Positions 1 to 8,712 of a DNA stretch of 64,000 nt are shown one piece after another (position 1 is the first letter of the stretch; the number at the start of each line of letters is the position of its first letter). The stretch is from positions 104,459-168,458 of the forward strand of contig NZ_FOCZ01000016.1 of the NCBI RefSeq assembly GCF_900110245.1. The letters run 5' to 3'. The notes beneath the pieces are model-generated. The model was not told where the DNA came from. It was given only the letters and a program-made list of their open reading frames with translations, and did no database searches. This DNA is from Niastella yeongjuensis. GTDB taxonomy: Bacteria > Bacteroidota > Bacteroidia > Chitinophagales > Chitinophagaceae. A program made the position numbers and the translations under genes.

Positions 1-2100
1 CACTGCATACAGCGATTTTTTATTGTCGGTACTATAATCACCATTCAGGCTGATGGCGTGGTTAATGGTGTTTCGAAGATTTGGATTGCCATTTCTGATC
101 TCATACGCATTGATATTGTCAACCAGGGTGTATAGCTTGTCAATGGAAGGATACTCCATCGTTTTTGAATAATTGAGCATTCCGTAATACCGGTATTTTT
201 CCCGTTTGAAGTATTGGTACCGGAATGATCCCTCATACCGGATAAACTGGAAGGAACGGTCAAGGTTCCTTTGTTGAAAGGAGGAAGTGTTCCGGTCGTT
301 TTTAAGATCATCCAGCAGTTTGAACTGCATGGAAAAAATGTGGTAATAGGTGTCGACCCACTTGAAAATTTCCTTTGACAACGACAGCGAAGGCGTGTAT
401 TCAATCACTTCTCTTTTGTTATAGTTGGAAAGGATGGTGTTGAAATTACGCTTCTTTATTACCGTGTCATAATCGGTTACCACCGTATTATTCGTTTCCC
501 GGGTATAGTTGACCCATTGACCAAGGCTGAGGTTTACACCAAACAGGTTGTACCTCCCCAGCACCAGCCTTTTAAAACCTGAATAATCAACATATCCGGT
601 TACGTTCAGCCGTTCATTCTTTGTGGTGTAGTGTCGGTTGTTGTACAGGTTTTTACTTATATCGGTTAATGACTCAAAATCACTGATCACATCTTTTTCT
701 GATACCGTATTGCTTCGGGTAGCATTTAAGGTAGAACCAAAACTTGTCAAAGGGCGCTCCTCATTCATTTTGCCAAAATTTACCCGCAGCGATTCGTTAT
801 CCGACTGCTGGTTGTTTATTGTAGTAGTTTGGCTTTTGCTGAGTAACTGACTGGCAGAATCCCTTACCTCCACGGAACGGTACGAGTTCCCATTCTCCCT
901 GTTGGTACCTACGGTACCATTTACGTCGAGGTTATCGTTATAACTATTGGTCTTTAAATAATTGATACCAATATCATGTTTGTTCTGCTGGTTGTTTTGT
1001 ACGCCCTCATCCTGGCTGAATTGCGATTGACCGCTGGTGGTTATGCTTTGATAAGTTTTATCGGTAATGTACGCGTCGGTACCTGTTTTATTGTAATTAA
1101 GAGTAAGCCGGTCGTTTTGCCGGCTGTTTTCGGAGTTTATAAAATTATGCACCACCACACCGCCGAATGAATGGTTTTTATTGATGCCATTGGTGCCAAA
1201 CCGGCCTACATTGTATAAGTTGGGGTTGTAATTCCGGTAGGTATTGTTTTGAAACATTTCCTGCAGGTTACCGATACTTTTATTGATATTATTGATTCCC
1301 CCGCCTATACCGGCACTGCTCCTCTTATTATATAATTGAAAAGAAAGATCTGCCTCATAGCGGTCCCGGGTGCCATAACCGGCGCCTGCTTTGCCGAAGT
1401 AGCCTTTTTTACTGTCTTCTTTCAGCTTCACATTCATGGTGAGCAGGGAGTCCTGCGGTGTGGTTTGCTGCCCCACCTTACTACGGTCGTATTCCTGGTA
1501 AAGCTGTATTTTATCGATCGCTGATTTTGGAAGATTTTGCGTGGCCACACGGGGATCTGAAGAACCCATAAACGGCTTCCCGTCAACCAGCAGGTTTTGT
1601 ACTTTTTTGCCATTGACGGTTATGGTGCCATCAGACCAGATGGTAATACCGGCAACCTGGTTCAGTAATTCCTCTACCACGGCGTCGCTTTTCATTTTAA
1701 ATGCGGCGGGGTTGATCTCCAGGGTGTCGCCATTCATTTTAACGGGAATGCCGGCGGTTACTACCACTGTGTCTTTACTGCTTAGCTCCAATAAAGCGTT
1801 GAGGGTGTCGGTTTTTGCGGTATCCTGTTGAATGGCTGTATGGAAACTGCTATAGCCGGTATAAGAAACGCTTACCAGCAATTTGCGTTTAATCGGTAAT
1901 TTATCAATGGTGAACAGGCCGTTTTTATCGGATAACTTATAGGAAACAACAGCTGAATCCTGACCGAAAACAGTTATAGTTGCCAGCTCAAGGGGTGTTT
2001 TGGTTGCTGCGTCCATAACCGAGCCTGTTAGTTTACCGGTTTGGCAAAAAGCAAGTGCGGACAGGGTTATAAAAACACAGGTAAGAAGGGTCTGCTTCAA
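1..2100 (-). CDS. Outer-membrane beta-barrel (TonB-receptor-like) protein, 5' part only
   Basis: The frame is open from a TTG codon at 2100 to the left edge, giving 700 codons of a longer gene. The first 20 residues form a signal peptide ending LAFCQ. Residues about 22-105 are a carboxypeptidase-regulatory-like domain (GKLTGSVMDAATKTPLELA). A plug-like segment follows (VEELLNQVAGITIWSDG, then VNGKKVQNLLVDGKPF), as in Bacteroidota receptors whose plug is tied to a large barrel (OMP_b-brl_3 type). The rest is Asn/Tyr/Thr-rich barrel strand sequence. It should sit in the outer membrane; the substrate is unknown. TTG is chosen because it lies 2 bp after the stop of the upstream beta-propeller gene and gives a complete signal peptide; no ATG is available there. 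Family assignment is confident, function is not. Confidence 0.85.
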   Translation of the reverse strand, partial: MKQTLLTCVFITLSALAFCQTGKLTGSVMDAATKTPLELATITVFGQDSAVVSYKLSDKNGLFTIDKLPIKRKLLVSVSYTGYSSFHTAIQQDTAKTDTLNALLELSSKDTVVVTAGIPVKMNGDTLEINPAAFKMKSDAVVEELLNQVAGITIWSDGTITVNGKKVQNLLVDGKPFMGSSDPRVATQNLPKSAIDKIQLYQEYDRSKVGQQTTPQDSLLTMNVKLKEDSKKGYFGKAGAGYGTRDRYEADLSFQLYNKRSSAGIGGGINNINKSIGNLQEMFQNNTYRNYNPNLYNVGRFGTNGINKNHSFGGVVVHNFINSENSRQNDRLTLNYNKTGTDAYITDKTYQSITTSGQSQFSQDEGVQNNQQNKHDIGINYLKTNSYNDNLDVNGTVGTNRENGNSYRSVEVRDSASQLLSKSQTTTINNQQSDNESLRVNFGKMNEERPLTSFGSTLNATRSNTVSEKDVISDFESLTDISKNLYNNRHYTTKNERLNVTGYVDYSGFKRLVLGRYNLFGVNLSLGQWVNYTRETNNTVVTDYDTVIKKRNFNTILSNYNKREVIEYTPSLSLSKEIFKWVDTYYHIFSMQFKLLDDLKNDRNTSSFQQRNLDRSFQFIRYEGSFRYQYFKREKYRYYGMLNYSKTMEYPSIDKLYTLVDNINAYEIRNGNPNLRNTINHAISLNGDYSTDNKKSLYAV

Positions 2101-2102
2101 GG

Positions 2103-3341
2103 TTAATTTTTGAGTTTGAATTCAATAATCACGGGTGTGGTGGCGGGTGGATGGCTTTTTATAAAACTGTCCAGATCAGGGGGTACCGGCACATTCTTGT
2201 TTTTTTCAAAGAAGGTAAGCAGGTCGCCGGCATTTTGGGCTTTGTAGAATTTGTCTGCCTTGTGTGAAATGCCATAATCTGCCAGGAGCGACAAATTATA
2301 CTGACTGCTATCCGACTTGATATTTTTGGTTTTGAAGCTGGTATTGGTTTGCTTTTGGTAGATGTAGGTCTCGTAATTATAGAGATAACCTACCCCGAAA
2401 TAAATGAATCGCGGTGTTTCATAGAATGAATATACCTGGTGGAGCATCCAGCTGTTGTTGCGTTCAAAATTATCCCGTTCGGTTTTATTTTTAAAAGGCC
2501 TGGTAAAATACCAGGCCGGCAAACTGTTTTCCAAAGGCAGTACCAGTTGGTAGCCAGGTAGTAAACTATCATTCACCAGTTTGAAAATGGTATCACAAAA
2601 AGGGCGGGAAACAATATGGATATCAGGTGTATCTGTTTTTATAAAACTAACACCTTCTTCTTTGTATATAAACCTGGGTTCGTTAATACGATTGTAAGGG
2701 AAATAACCTTTTACCAATTGGGTGCCTTTGTAAATTTTAAACTCATAGTCCAGGCTGTCTTTGTACAATTCGCTTGTGCTGATCCTGCCCATGGCATACA
2801 GATCATCTCCATATTGATTGGCGTATAGAATGTCGTTTTGCTGGGGGATGACTTTTTTAATAACGGGTGATGCGTCGTTGAGGTCGATGATGTACTTGCT
2901 GAAATACTTTTTATTACGCGGATTGCTCCAGGCCAGTTTTATTTTTATCTTGTCGCGCGAGGTAAGTTTATAATTTTTATTACTTCCGAAGAAAAAGATC
3001 TGGTTATTGAATTCGTCGTATTGCGGGTAAAAATCGCCCAACTTTTTATAGCTGATTTTTTTAATAAATCGGCCCTTCTTTGAATACAGCGCAATTGTTT
3101 TACCGGAATAATCTTTTAAGAGGAAGTAATTGTCGGTTGCTTCAACGCCGGCATACGTCCTGAATTGAATATCGTCTTTTATCTCCAGCGGGATAAACCG
3201 GATAGAGTCTACAAATTTTGATTGCTTTTCACTACCGGACGCTTTGGGATGGAGATAGATCTTTTGTAGTTGTGATTGGGCGATCGATGAAATGACCTGG
3301 CAGTACAGGATCAAGACAAGACAAAGGGAATAATTTCTCAT
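2103..3341 (-). CDS. Secreted 6-bladed beta-propeller protein
   Basis: A 412-residue protein with a signal peptide (cleavage near SSIAQS). The region around residues 35-110 has the pattern SIRFIPLEI...DNYFLLKDYSGKTIALYSKKGRFIKKI, which resembles the Bacteroidota periplasmic 6-bladed beta-propeller family (PF17170-like). Family members often sit beside TonB-linked outer-membrane proteins. The stop codon is 2 bp before the TTG start of the barrel gene, so the two are almost certainly one transcript with translational coupling. The role is unknown; assisting or being handled by the barrel protein is inference from context. Confidence 0.7.
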   Translation of the reverse strand: MRNYSLCLVLILYCQVISSIAQSQLQKIYLHPKASGSEKQSKFVDSIRFIPLEIKDDIQFRTYAGVEATDNYFLLKDYSGKTIALYSKKGRFIKKISYKKLGDFYPQYDEFNNQIFFFGSNKNYKLTSRDKIKIKLAWSNPRNKKYFSKYIIDLNDASPVIKKVIPQQNDILYANQYGDDLYAMGRISTSELYKDSLDYEFKIYKGTQLVKGYFPYNRINEPRFIYKEEGVSFIKTDTPDIHIVSRPFCDTIFKLVNDSLLPGYQLVLPLENSLPAWYFTRPFKNKTERDNFERNNSWMLHQVYSFYETPRFIYFGVGYLYNYETYIYQKQTNTSFKTKNIKSDSSQYNLSLLADYGISHKADKFYKAQNAGDLLTFFEKNKNVPVPPDLDSFIKSHPPATTPVIIEFKLKN

Positions 3342-3584
3342 TTAAGGGTTTGGTTATTGGCAACAACCCAAAAGTATAGTTGTAAATGTTAACGCGCTCC
3401 TAAAAACGCATACTAACGCCTGTTCATTAAATTAGTGTTATCATGACAGCGATAAACAATAATAAAGCTGACAACCGTCAGTGGTTTAAGGGGTAAAAAC
3501 AGGGGTGTTTCCAAATTCAATAATTTCATCATAATTTGCCGGTTGTTGCCAGTGGAAAATGGGGGCAACTGTAAAATACAATCT

Positions 3585-4199
3585 ATGAAAAAACTGATCA
3601 TCTGGCTCGTATTGGTATTGACTATTGTACTGGTGTTTTGGCTGGGCCAACGCTTCGGCGCCCGGGTAGTAAGTGAAAGAACGCTCTCTAACAGCCTTAT
3701 TGTACGTGAAATTGCAGAGCTCGCCAGTTTGGAAGTACAGGGAACTGCCTCTATAAAAAGGAGCAACCTCACCAACGACGGTGGCTGGGAAGATAACTTC
3801 CGTAAAATGTTTGCTGAAAATACGATCTGGGTAACGGTACCTTACACGGCCAAGTTTGGCGTGAATGTGAACGAAAACAATTTTAAAGTAGCGGTGGGTG
3901 AAAAAGAAGTAGTGGTGACCTTACCCCCAACGCAATTGCTGAGCTACGAATTGCGCCTGGACCAGATGGAAACGGCCAATAAAAAGGGCTGGTTCATGTT
4001 CTCCGACGACGAAACGTATACCGACGTGCAAAAAAAGCTGTACACGACCTCCCGGCAGCAGATTGAACAGAATAAAGACTACCGCGAGCAAAGCAAAGTA
4101 AAGATCTATAAGATCATTTCGCAATATTATGCGCCGTTTAACCTGGTGGTAAAAGTAAAGTTTGGCGACGAAGCACCACAGACCTTACCGCTTAATTAA
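3585..4199 (+). CDS. DUF4230 domain membrane-anchored protein
   Basis: A protein of 204 residues from the ATG at 3585. A TTG 42 bp upstream is in frame, but the hydrophobic anchor (KKLIIWLVLVLTIVLVFWLG) begins right at the ATG, so that start is preferred. One N-terminal transmembrane helix is followed by an extracytoplasmic alpha/beta domain. It contains RTLSNSLIVREIAELASLEV and VTVPYTAKFGVNVNE, which match my memory of the DUF4230 family. No function is established. It is divergent from the beta-propeller gene. Confidence 0.75.
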   Translation: MKKLIIWLVLVLTIVLVFWLGQRFGARVVSERTLSNSLIVREIAELASLEVQGTASIKRSNLTNDGGWEDNFRKMFAENTIWVTVPYTAKFGVNVNENNFKVAVGEKEVVVTLPPTQLLSYELRLDQMETANKKGWFMFSDDETYTDVQKKLYTTSRQQIEQNKDYREQSKVKIYKIISQYYAPFNLVVKVKFGDEAPQTLPLN

Positions 4200-4309
4200 G
4201 GCGCTGATTCGTTTATAGATTAGATTAAGTTAGGATATGATTTTGTGTTAACTATGATGTATGTAAATCTTATCTTTCTGCATCAATGTTCATAATTAAA
4301 AGTTAGTAC

Positions 4310-5128
4310 ATGAAATCATTACTATTAATCTTTTCTTTTTTTACCCTACTCGAATTACATGCTCAAACTGCCGAAGAATATATTGTAAAGGGAAATGCAA
4401 AAAGTAAAGCTGCTGATTATAAAGGGGCCATAGACGATTATTCCATGGCCATCAAGCTGGATCCGCAATCGGCAAGGGCCTTTCACAACAGGGCCATTGT
4501 TAAAAAGAACCTGAAAGATTATACCGGTGCACTGGCAGATTGCAATAAAGCCATTGAAGTAGGCCCGGCTTACAAATACAGTTACGACACCCGGGCCTTG
4601 TTGCTGCAAATGCAGGGCGATTACAAAGCTGCCATCCGGGACTGGGACATGGCCATTCAATTGGATGCTGCTAACGCAGATGCCTATAGTTTCAGGGGCG
4701 TTGCGAGGGCCAGGTTAAATGATCCCAAAGGCGGTGTAAGTGACCTTACAACAGCCATCCGGTTAGATTCTACCAATGCATATTATTACTACAACAGGGC
4801 TTATTTTATAATGGACCTGAAAAAGTACCAGGACGCTTTGCCTGACCTTAACAAGGCAATTACCCTCGATGCCAATTACCGGGATGCCTATTTTGAAAGG
4901 GGAAATGTCAATTATGAATTGAATAACCACCAGGCTGCTATCAGTGATTATACAAAAGCCATCGAACTTAGGCCCGACGGCAGTGCCTATTACTGGCGGG
5001 GTATTGAAAAGATGAATACCAGTGACGATAAAGGGGCCTGTGCTGATTTTAAGGAGGCCACTAAACTGGGGTATGAAATAAGTGATAAACGGGCTCTTAA
5101 ATGCATGAAAATTTGTGTTAAGGGCTGA
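4310..5128 (+). CDS. Secreted tetratricopeptide repeat protein
   Basis: A 272-residue protein with a signal peptide ending at LELHAQT. Six or seven consecutive 34-residue TPR units fill the mature protein. Their repeated pattern is GDYKAAIRDWDMAIQLD / NADAYSFRGVARARL, with the usual A-x-x-x-Y/F-N-R-A signature. TPR arrays are protein-interaction scaffolds; the partner is unknown. A TATCTTTC element about 20 bp upstream of the start is one base off the Bacteroidota -7 consensus. The next gene, a lipoprotein, starts 65 bp downstream in the same direction. Confidence 0.85.
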   Translation: MKSLLLIFSFFTLLELHAQTAEEYIVKGNAKSKAADYKGAIDDYSMAIKLDPQSARAFHNRAIVKKNLKDYTGALADCNKAIEVGPAYKYSYDTRALLLQMQGDYKAAIRDWDMAIQLDAANADAYSFRGVARARLNDPKGGVSDLTTAIRLDSTNAYYYYNRAYFIMDLKKYQDALPDLNKAITLDANYRDAYFERGNVNYELNNHQAAISDYTKAIELRPDGSAYYWRGIEKMNTSDDKGACADFKEATKLGYEISDKRALKCMKICVKG

Positions 5129-5193
5129 TGTAAAAATAACGGTTGTACTAACCAGTTGTATTTATTATCTTTCATTTCACTTAAACGCTACAT

Positions 5194-6534
5194 ATGAGAA
5201 TCGCCTACCTATGTGCATTGGGGCTACTGTTGGCTACTTTTGCCTGTAAAAAAAATGGTTCAACAGATGACGTCATTACGGACCCACCGAACACACCTCA
5301 ATCAACAGCTACTTTTACATTGTCGCGTTATGGCACTGCTGACCTGGTAAAACTATTTTTGTCGGGCGGTAATGAGACGTTAGCTACCATCAAAGATGCT
5401 ACCGGCAACACAAGTTTTACCTGGGAGATCGCCGGCAGCAATGGGATGAAAAAGACTACCGACACACTCGTTAAAGGCACCGGAAAAACAGATAACGGGG
5501 GGAATGCTACGATCAATCCCTATTCGCTGTACAATTATAAGGACGGCACCCTGACCATAAATATCCGTTTCAATAATGCAACGGCTACTACCATTTCGGG
5601 TACTACGAAAAAAGAAGAATTTATTATCCGCTCCTACAGAGATCTGATGGCCATCAACAATTTCACCGGTAATAATCTGAAAGACACTTTTGTACAGACG
5701 CAGGATATTGCTTTTCCGGATACTGTATTTTCTACCGCTCCGGTTAAATATCCGCTGGCGGCTAACTATGACGGCCGTGGTTATAAGGTTACCAATCTGA
5801 CCATTTTAACTCCCGCCCGTGGTGCGAACTCGCCGTTAGATTATGTGGGTTTATTCTCATACATTGACGACGAGGTAATCGTAAAAAACGTAAGGCTGGA
5901 ATTATCTGCTGCTGGTATCAAAACGACCAGCCCTGGTATTTGCGGTGGAATTGCGGGTAGTAACTGGGGCAATATTATCAATTGCTCTGCCCGGGGTAGT
6001 ATAAAGTCCGCTGCCGGATTCTGGTCCGAGGTAGGCGGTATTGCCGGTGAAACCAATTATGGCCGGATTATCGGCTGTTCATTTAACGGTACACTCGAAG
6101 CGGATGAGGTTGGCGGAATAACCGCAGCCATTTATTTTTCCCACCTGAATATGTGCTACAGCAATTATTCTGTCGTTGCTAATTATGGTGGAGGTATTAC
6201 CGGCTTCATAGTCGAGAACCAGAATGGTATTTCAAACGATACGGTATATAATTGCTATGCCTATGTTAAACAGGCAGCTATAACGAACAGGTTTAATGCT
6301 GTTTTCTATACTGTCGATCCGGCTACTGTAAATTGTCTGTATGATGACTGTTACAGCAATTATGGGGTTGCTCAACCCAATGCTATTTCATACAATACAG
6401 CGCAGCTGCTCAGCAGTATGATAGTTTCTTTACAGGTAAGTAACCTGCCGGCAGGTATTGCGCCGCCACCTGCCTATAGACCATTTAAAAGTTCAACCGA
6501 CCCCAATCAACCACCTCTTTTATGGTGGGAATAG
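5194..6534 (+). CDS. GLUG-motif lipoprotein
   Basis: A 446-residue protein with a lipobox signal (LLLATFAC, acylated Cys18), so it is a lipoprotein, probably of the outer membrane or surface. Residues about 205-370 carry successive GLUG-type repeats of the form GGIAG-x(2)-N/Y-x-G-x-I-x-x-C (GGIAGSNWGNIINCSARGS, GGIAGETNYGRIIGCSFNG, VGGITAAI). GLUG repeats build extended beta-solenoids in surface adhesins and related proteins. The N-terminal 150 residues are unassigned beta-rich sequence. Its function is unknown; adhesion or glycan binding is a guess from the repeat type. Confidence 0.75.
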   Translation: MRIAYLCALGLLLATFACKKNGSTDDVITDPPNTPQSTATFTLSRYGTADLVKLFLSGGNETLATIKDATGNTSFTWEIAGSNGMKKTTDTLVKGTGKTDNGGNATINPYSLYNYKDGTLTINIRFNNATATTISGTTKKEEFIIRSYRDLMAINNFTGNNLKDTFVQTQDIAFPDTVFSTAPVKYPLAANYDGRGYKVTNLTILTPARGANSPLDYVGLFSYIDDEVIVKNVRLELSAAGIKTTSPGICGGIAGSNWGNIINCSARGSIKSAAGFWSEVGGIAGETNYGRIIGCSFNGTLEADEVGGITAAIYFSHLNMCYSNYSVVANYGGGITGFIVENQNGISNDTVYNCYAYVKQAAITNRFNAVFYTVDPATVNCLYDDCYSNYGVAQPNAISYNTAQLLSSMIVSLQVSNLPAGIAPPPAYRPFKSSTDPNQPPLLWWE

Positions 6535-6542
6535 AAATAATA

Positions 6543-6576
6543 AAGATCCCCGTTGTAAAAAGGCAATGGGGATCTT
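6543..6576 (+). terminator. Hairpin after the GLUG lipoprotein gene
   Basis: AAGATCCCC (6543-6551) pairs with GGGGATCTT (6568-6576) around a 16-nt loop, 9 bp after the stop codon. The following tract (ACTTTAG) is only weakly T-rich, so this is a moderate terminator candidate. Confidence 0.55.
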
Positions 6577-6705
6577 ACTTTAGATCGAAACATTTTCCCG
6601 TTTGTATATAAATCTGTGTAGGTGGTCAATTAATTCAGCCGTTCCGGCAGGCGTTCTCCTTAAAGATTAAATATCAATGTATCTTTAAAGGAAGGGGGCC
6701 TTATT

Positions 6706-7845
6706 ATGTCTATCGTAAAAATAAACCGGCACTGGCTGATAAAATATAAGCTTTACCATTTACCCTTTTGGTGCCTGTATCATTATGTATGGTGGGTAGT
6801 GGCGTTGGGTAATCCTCTCAAAGCCGCCAGTGCCATGATCATTTTACCTTATGCCATCAAATTCTCGTTCTATGTGGGCTGGCAGGCAATAGCGGTTTAT
6901 TTCAACCTGTATTATTTAATACCCCGGTTTCTTGAAAAAAGCAGGTTTACACTTTATATATCCTGTTTGCTGATAACCATCCTGGGCACGGCTTCTCTTA
7001 TTGTTACCGGTTATTACCTGGGTGCTTTTGTTACCGGGAAAAGCTTTGAAGCCCTTTATGGCCCGGGTAATTACTGTTTGTATTATTTTTATAGCATCGC
7101 ATTGCCCTCTACGTTGGCCAGCACAACCCTGGCTATGAGTATAAAGCTTACAAAAAACTGGATCCAGACAAAGCGAAGACAGCAACTGCTGGAAAAGGAA
7201 AACCTGGAAACGGAATTGAATTTTTTAAAGAACCAGTACAATCCCCATTTCTTATTTAATACCATCAACTCCATCTTTTTTCTGATCCATAAAAATCCTG
7301 ATAAAGCATCTGTTTCCCTGGCCAAATTCTCGGAACTGTTGCGGTATCAGTTGTATGAATGTAATGAAGGACAAATACCCGTAAACAGGGAGATCATGTA
7401 CCTCGAAAACGCGGTTGAACTGGAAAGACTTAGGCTGAACAGCCATATAAAGGTCAATAGCGAGGTGAGCCAGGTGGCTTCCGCTCCTTTTGGCATTGCC
7501 CCTTTTATCTTAATGACCTTTGTGGAGAACGCATTCAAGCATGTATCAAAACAACCCGGTGAGCGCAACTGGATCTCCGTTAAGCTGCACATTCGTGAGA
7601 ACCAACTGGATTTTTTTGTTGGGAACAGTACTTCATACGATACCTATACGCCCATGACGCCCTACAAAGGCATCGGGTTAAAAAATGTACAAAGGCGGTT
7701 GGATCTTATCTATCCGGGTAAATATAACCTGGATATACAATGCCGGCCCCATAGTTATGAAGTGGCCTTGCAAATACAGCTGTCAGCGCTGCCTGCACCT
7801 GCAGGCGTTAACAAAATCGCCCCACCTTCAATTATGTACAAATGA
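6706..7845 (+). CDS. LytS-family sensor histidine kinase
   Basis: A 379-residue membrane kinase. Residues about 15-145 form four hydrophobic helices with no recognisable ligand domain. A short coiled coil (RRQQLLEKENLETELNFLK) precedes the His_kinase domain (PF06580), with the phospho-acceptor His181 in NQYNPHFLFNTINSIFF. The ATPase part contains the N box (MTFVENAFKHV) and the glycine-rich GIGLKNVQRRLDLIY. It overlaps the response-regulator gene by 4 bp (ATGA), so the pair is translationally coupled. The likely target is the receptor gene immediately downstream, by position only. Confidence 0.92.
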   Translation: MSIVKINRHWLIKYKLYHLPFWCLYHYVWWVVALGNPLKAASAMIILPYAIKFSFYVGWQAIAVYFNLYYLIPRFLEKSRFTLYISCLLITILGTASLIVTGYYLGAFVTGKSFEALYGPGNYCLYYFYSIALPSTLASTTLAMSIKLTKNWIQTKRRQQLLEKENLETELNFLKNQYNPHFLFNTINSIFFLIHKNPDKASVSLAKFSELLRYQLYECNEGQIPVNREIMYLENAVELERLRLNSHIKVNSEVSQVASAPFGIAPFILMTFVENAFKHVSKQPGERNWISVKLHIRENQLDFFVGNSTSYDTYTPMTPYKGIGLKNVQRRLDLIYPGKYNLDIQCRPHSYEVALQIQLSALPAPAGVNKIAPPSIMYK

Positions 7846-8567
7846 TCAACTGTGTAATCATAGACGATGAGCCACTGGCGCGGGAAGGTATTGCCAGTTA
7901 TGTAAACGATGTGAGCTTTTTATCCCTGATAGCTACCTGTGAAAGCGCGGTTGAGTACAGTAAATGGTCGCCGCAACAACCCGTTGACCTGATCTTCCTC
8001 GATATCCAGCTGCCGAAAATAACCGGGCTCGATTTTTTGAAGGTGATCCGGAACCCGCCAATGGTCATTATCACCACTGCCTACTCCGAATATGCGCTGG
8101 AAGGTTTCCAGCTGAACGTGCTGGATTATTTACTGAAGCCTGTTACTTTTGACCGGTTTTTTAAGTCTGTCCATAAAGCCAAAGATTATTACCACCTGCT
8201 TACCAGAAGCCAGACTGCCGCCTCCTCCCCTGCCAGTTACTTCTTTATTAAGTGCGGTACCAAATATGAAAAGATCTATTTTGACGAGGTGTTGTTTGTA
8301 GAAGGCTTGCAGAATTACATTACCATTTATACCAGTAAGGGCAAATACATAACCATGCATTCCCTGAAAATGCTGGAAGAAGCTCATTTAAATAACGAGC
8401 AATTTATCCGGGTGCACAAATCCTATATGGTGGCGGTGAACAAGATAGAAAGCATTCAGGGCAATGAGATCTTTATTGGTGCTCATCGTGTTCCTATCAG
8501 TCGCAATTACCGGGAGCAGGTGCTTCAACAGGTGGTTATGAACAAACTTTGGGATAAATCGAAATGA
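7842..8567 (+). CDS. LytTR-family response regulator
   Basis: A 241-residue two-domain regulator. The receiver (residues 1-120) has the acidic pair D8/D9, the phosphorylated Asp54 in LIFLDIQLPKITGLDFL, and a conserved Thr/Lys region (ITTAYSEYALEGFQLNVLDYLLKP). The LytTR DNA-binding domain (about 135-235) contains VEGLQNYITIYT, the core FIRVHKSYMVAVNKI and the C-terminal VPISRNYREQVLQ. It is the cognate partner of the overlapping LytS-type kinase. The next gene, 145 bp downstream, is a TonB-dependent receptor, which it may control. Confidence 0.93.
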   Translation: MINCVIIDDEPLAREGIASYVNDVSFLSLIATCESAVEYSKWSPQQPVDLIFLDIQLPKITGLDFLKVIRNPPMVIITTAYSEYALEGFQLNVLDYLLKPVTFDRFFKSVHKAKDYYHLLTRSQTAASSPASYFFIKCGTKYEKIYFDEVLFVEGLQNYITIYTSKGKYITMHSLKMLEEAHLNNEQFIRVHKSYMVAVNKIESIQGNEIFIGAHRVPISRNYREQVLQQVVMNKLWDKSK

Positions 8568-8679
8568 TTTATTATTCCTTATCTATTGATTGCCAGTTGT
8601 TATTTGTAGGGTTGACATTTTTTCCGTTTTGCGTAACCCCTTTTTCCCGATTCGGATAACAGGTGCGTGTCAGTCGTTG

Positions 8680-8687
8680 TAATTTTG
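8680..8687 (+). promoter_or_regulatory. Candidate -7 promoter element of the receptor gene
   Basis: TAATTTTG matches the Bacteroidota sigma-A -7 consensus TAnnTTTG and lies 25 bp upstream of the receptor ATG. No clear -33 TTG was identified, so this is a sequence match only. Confidence 0.5.
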
Positions 8688-8712
8688 CGTCCGCAAAAAA
8701 CTACAGTACCGA

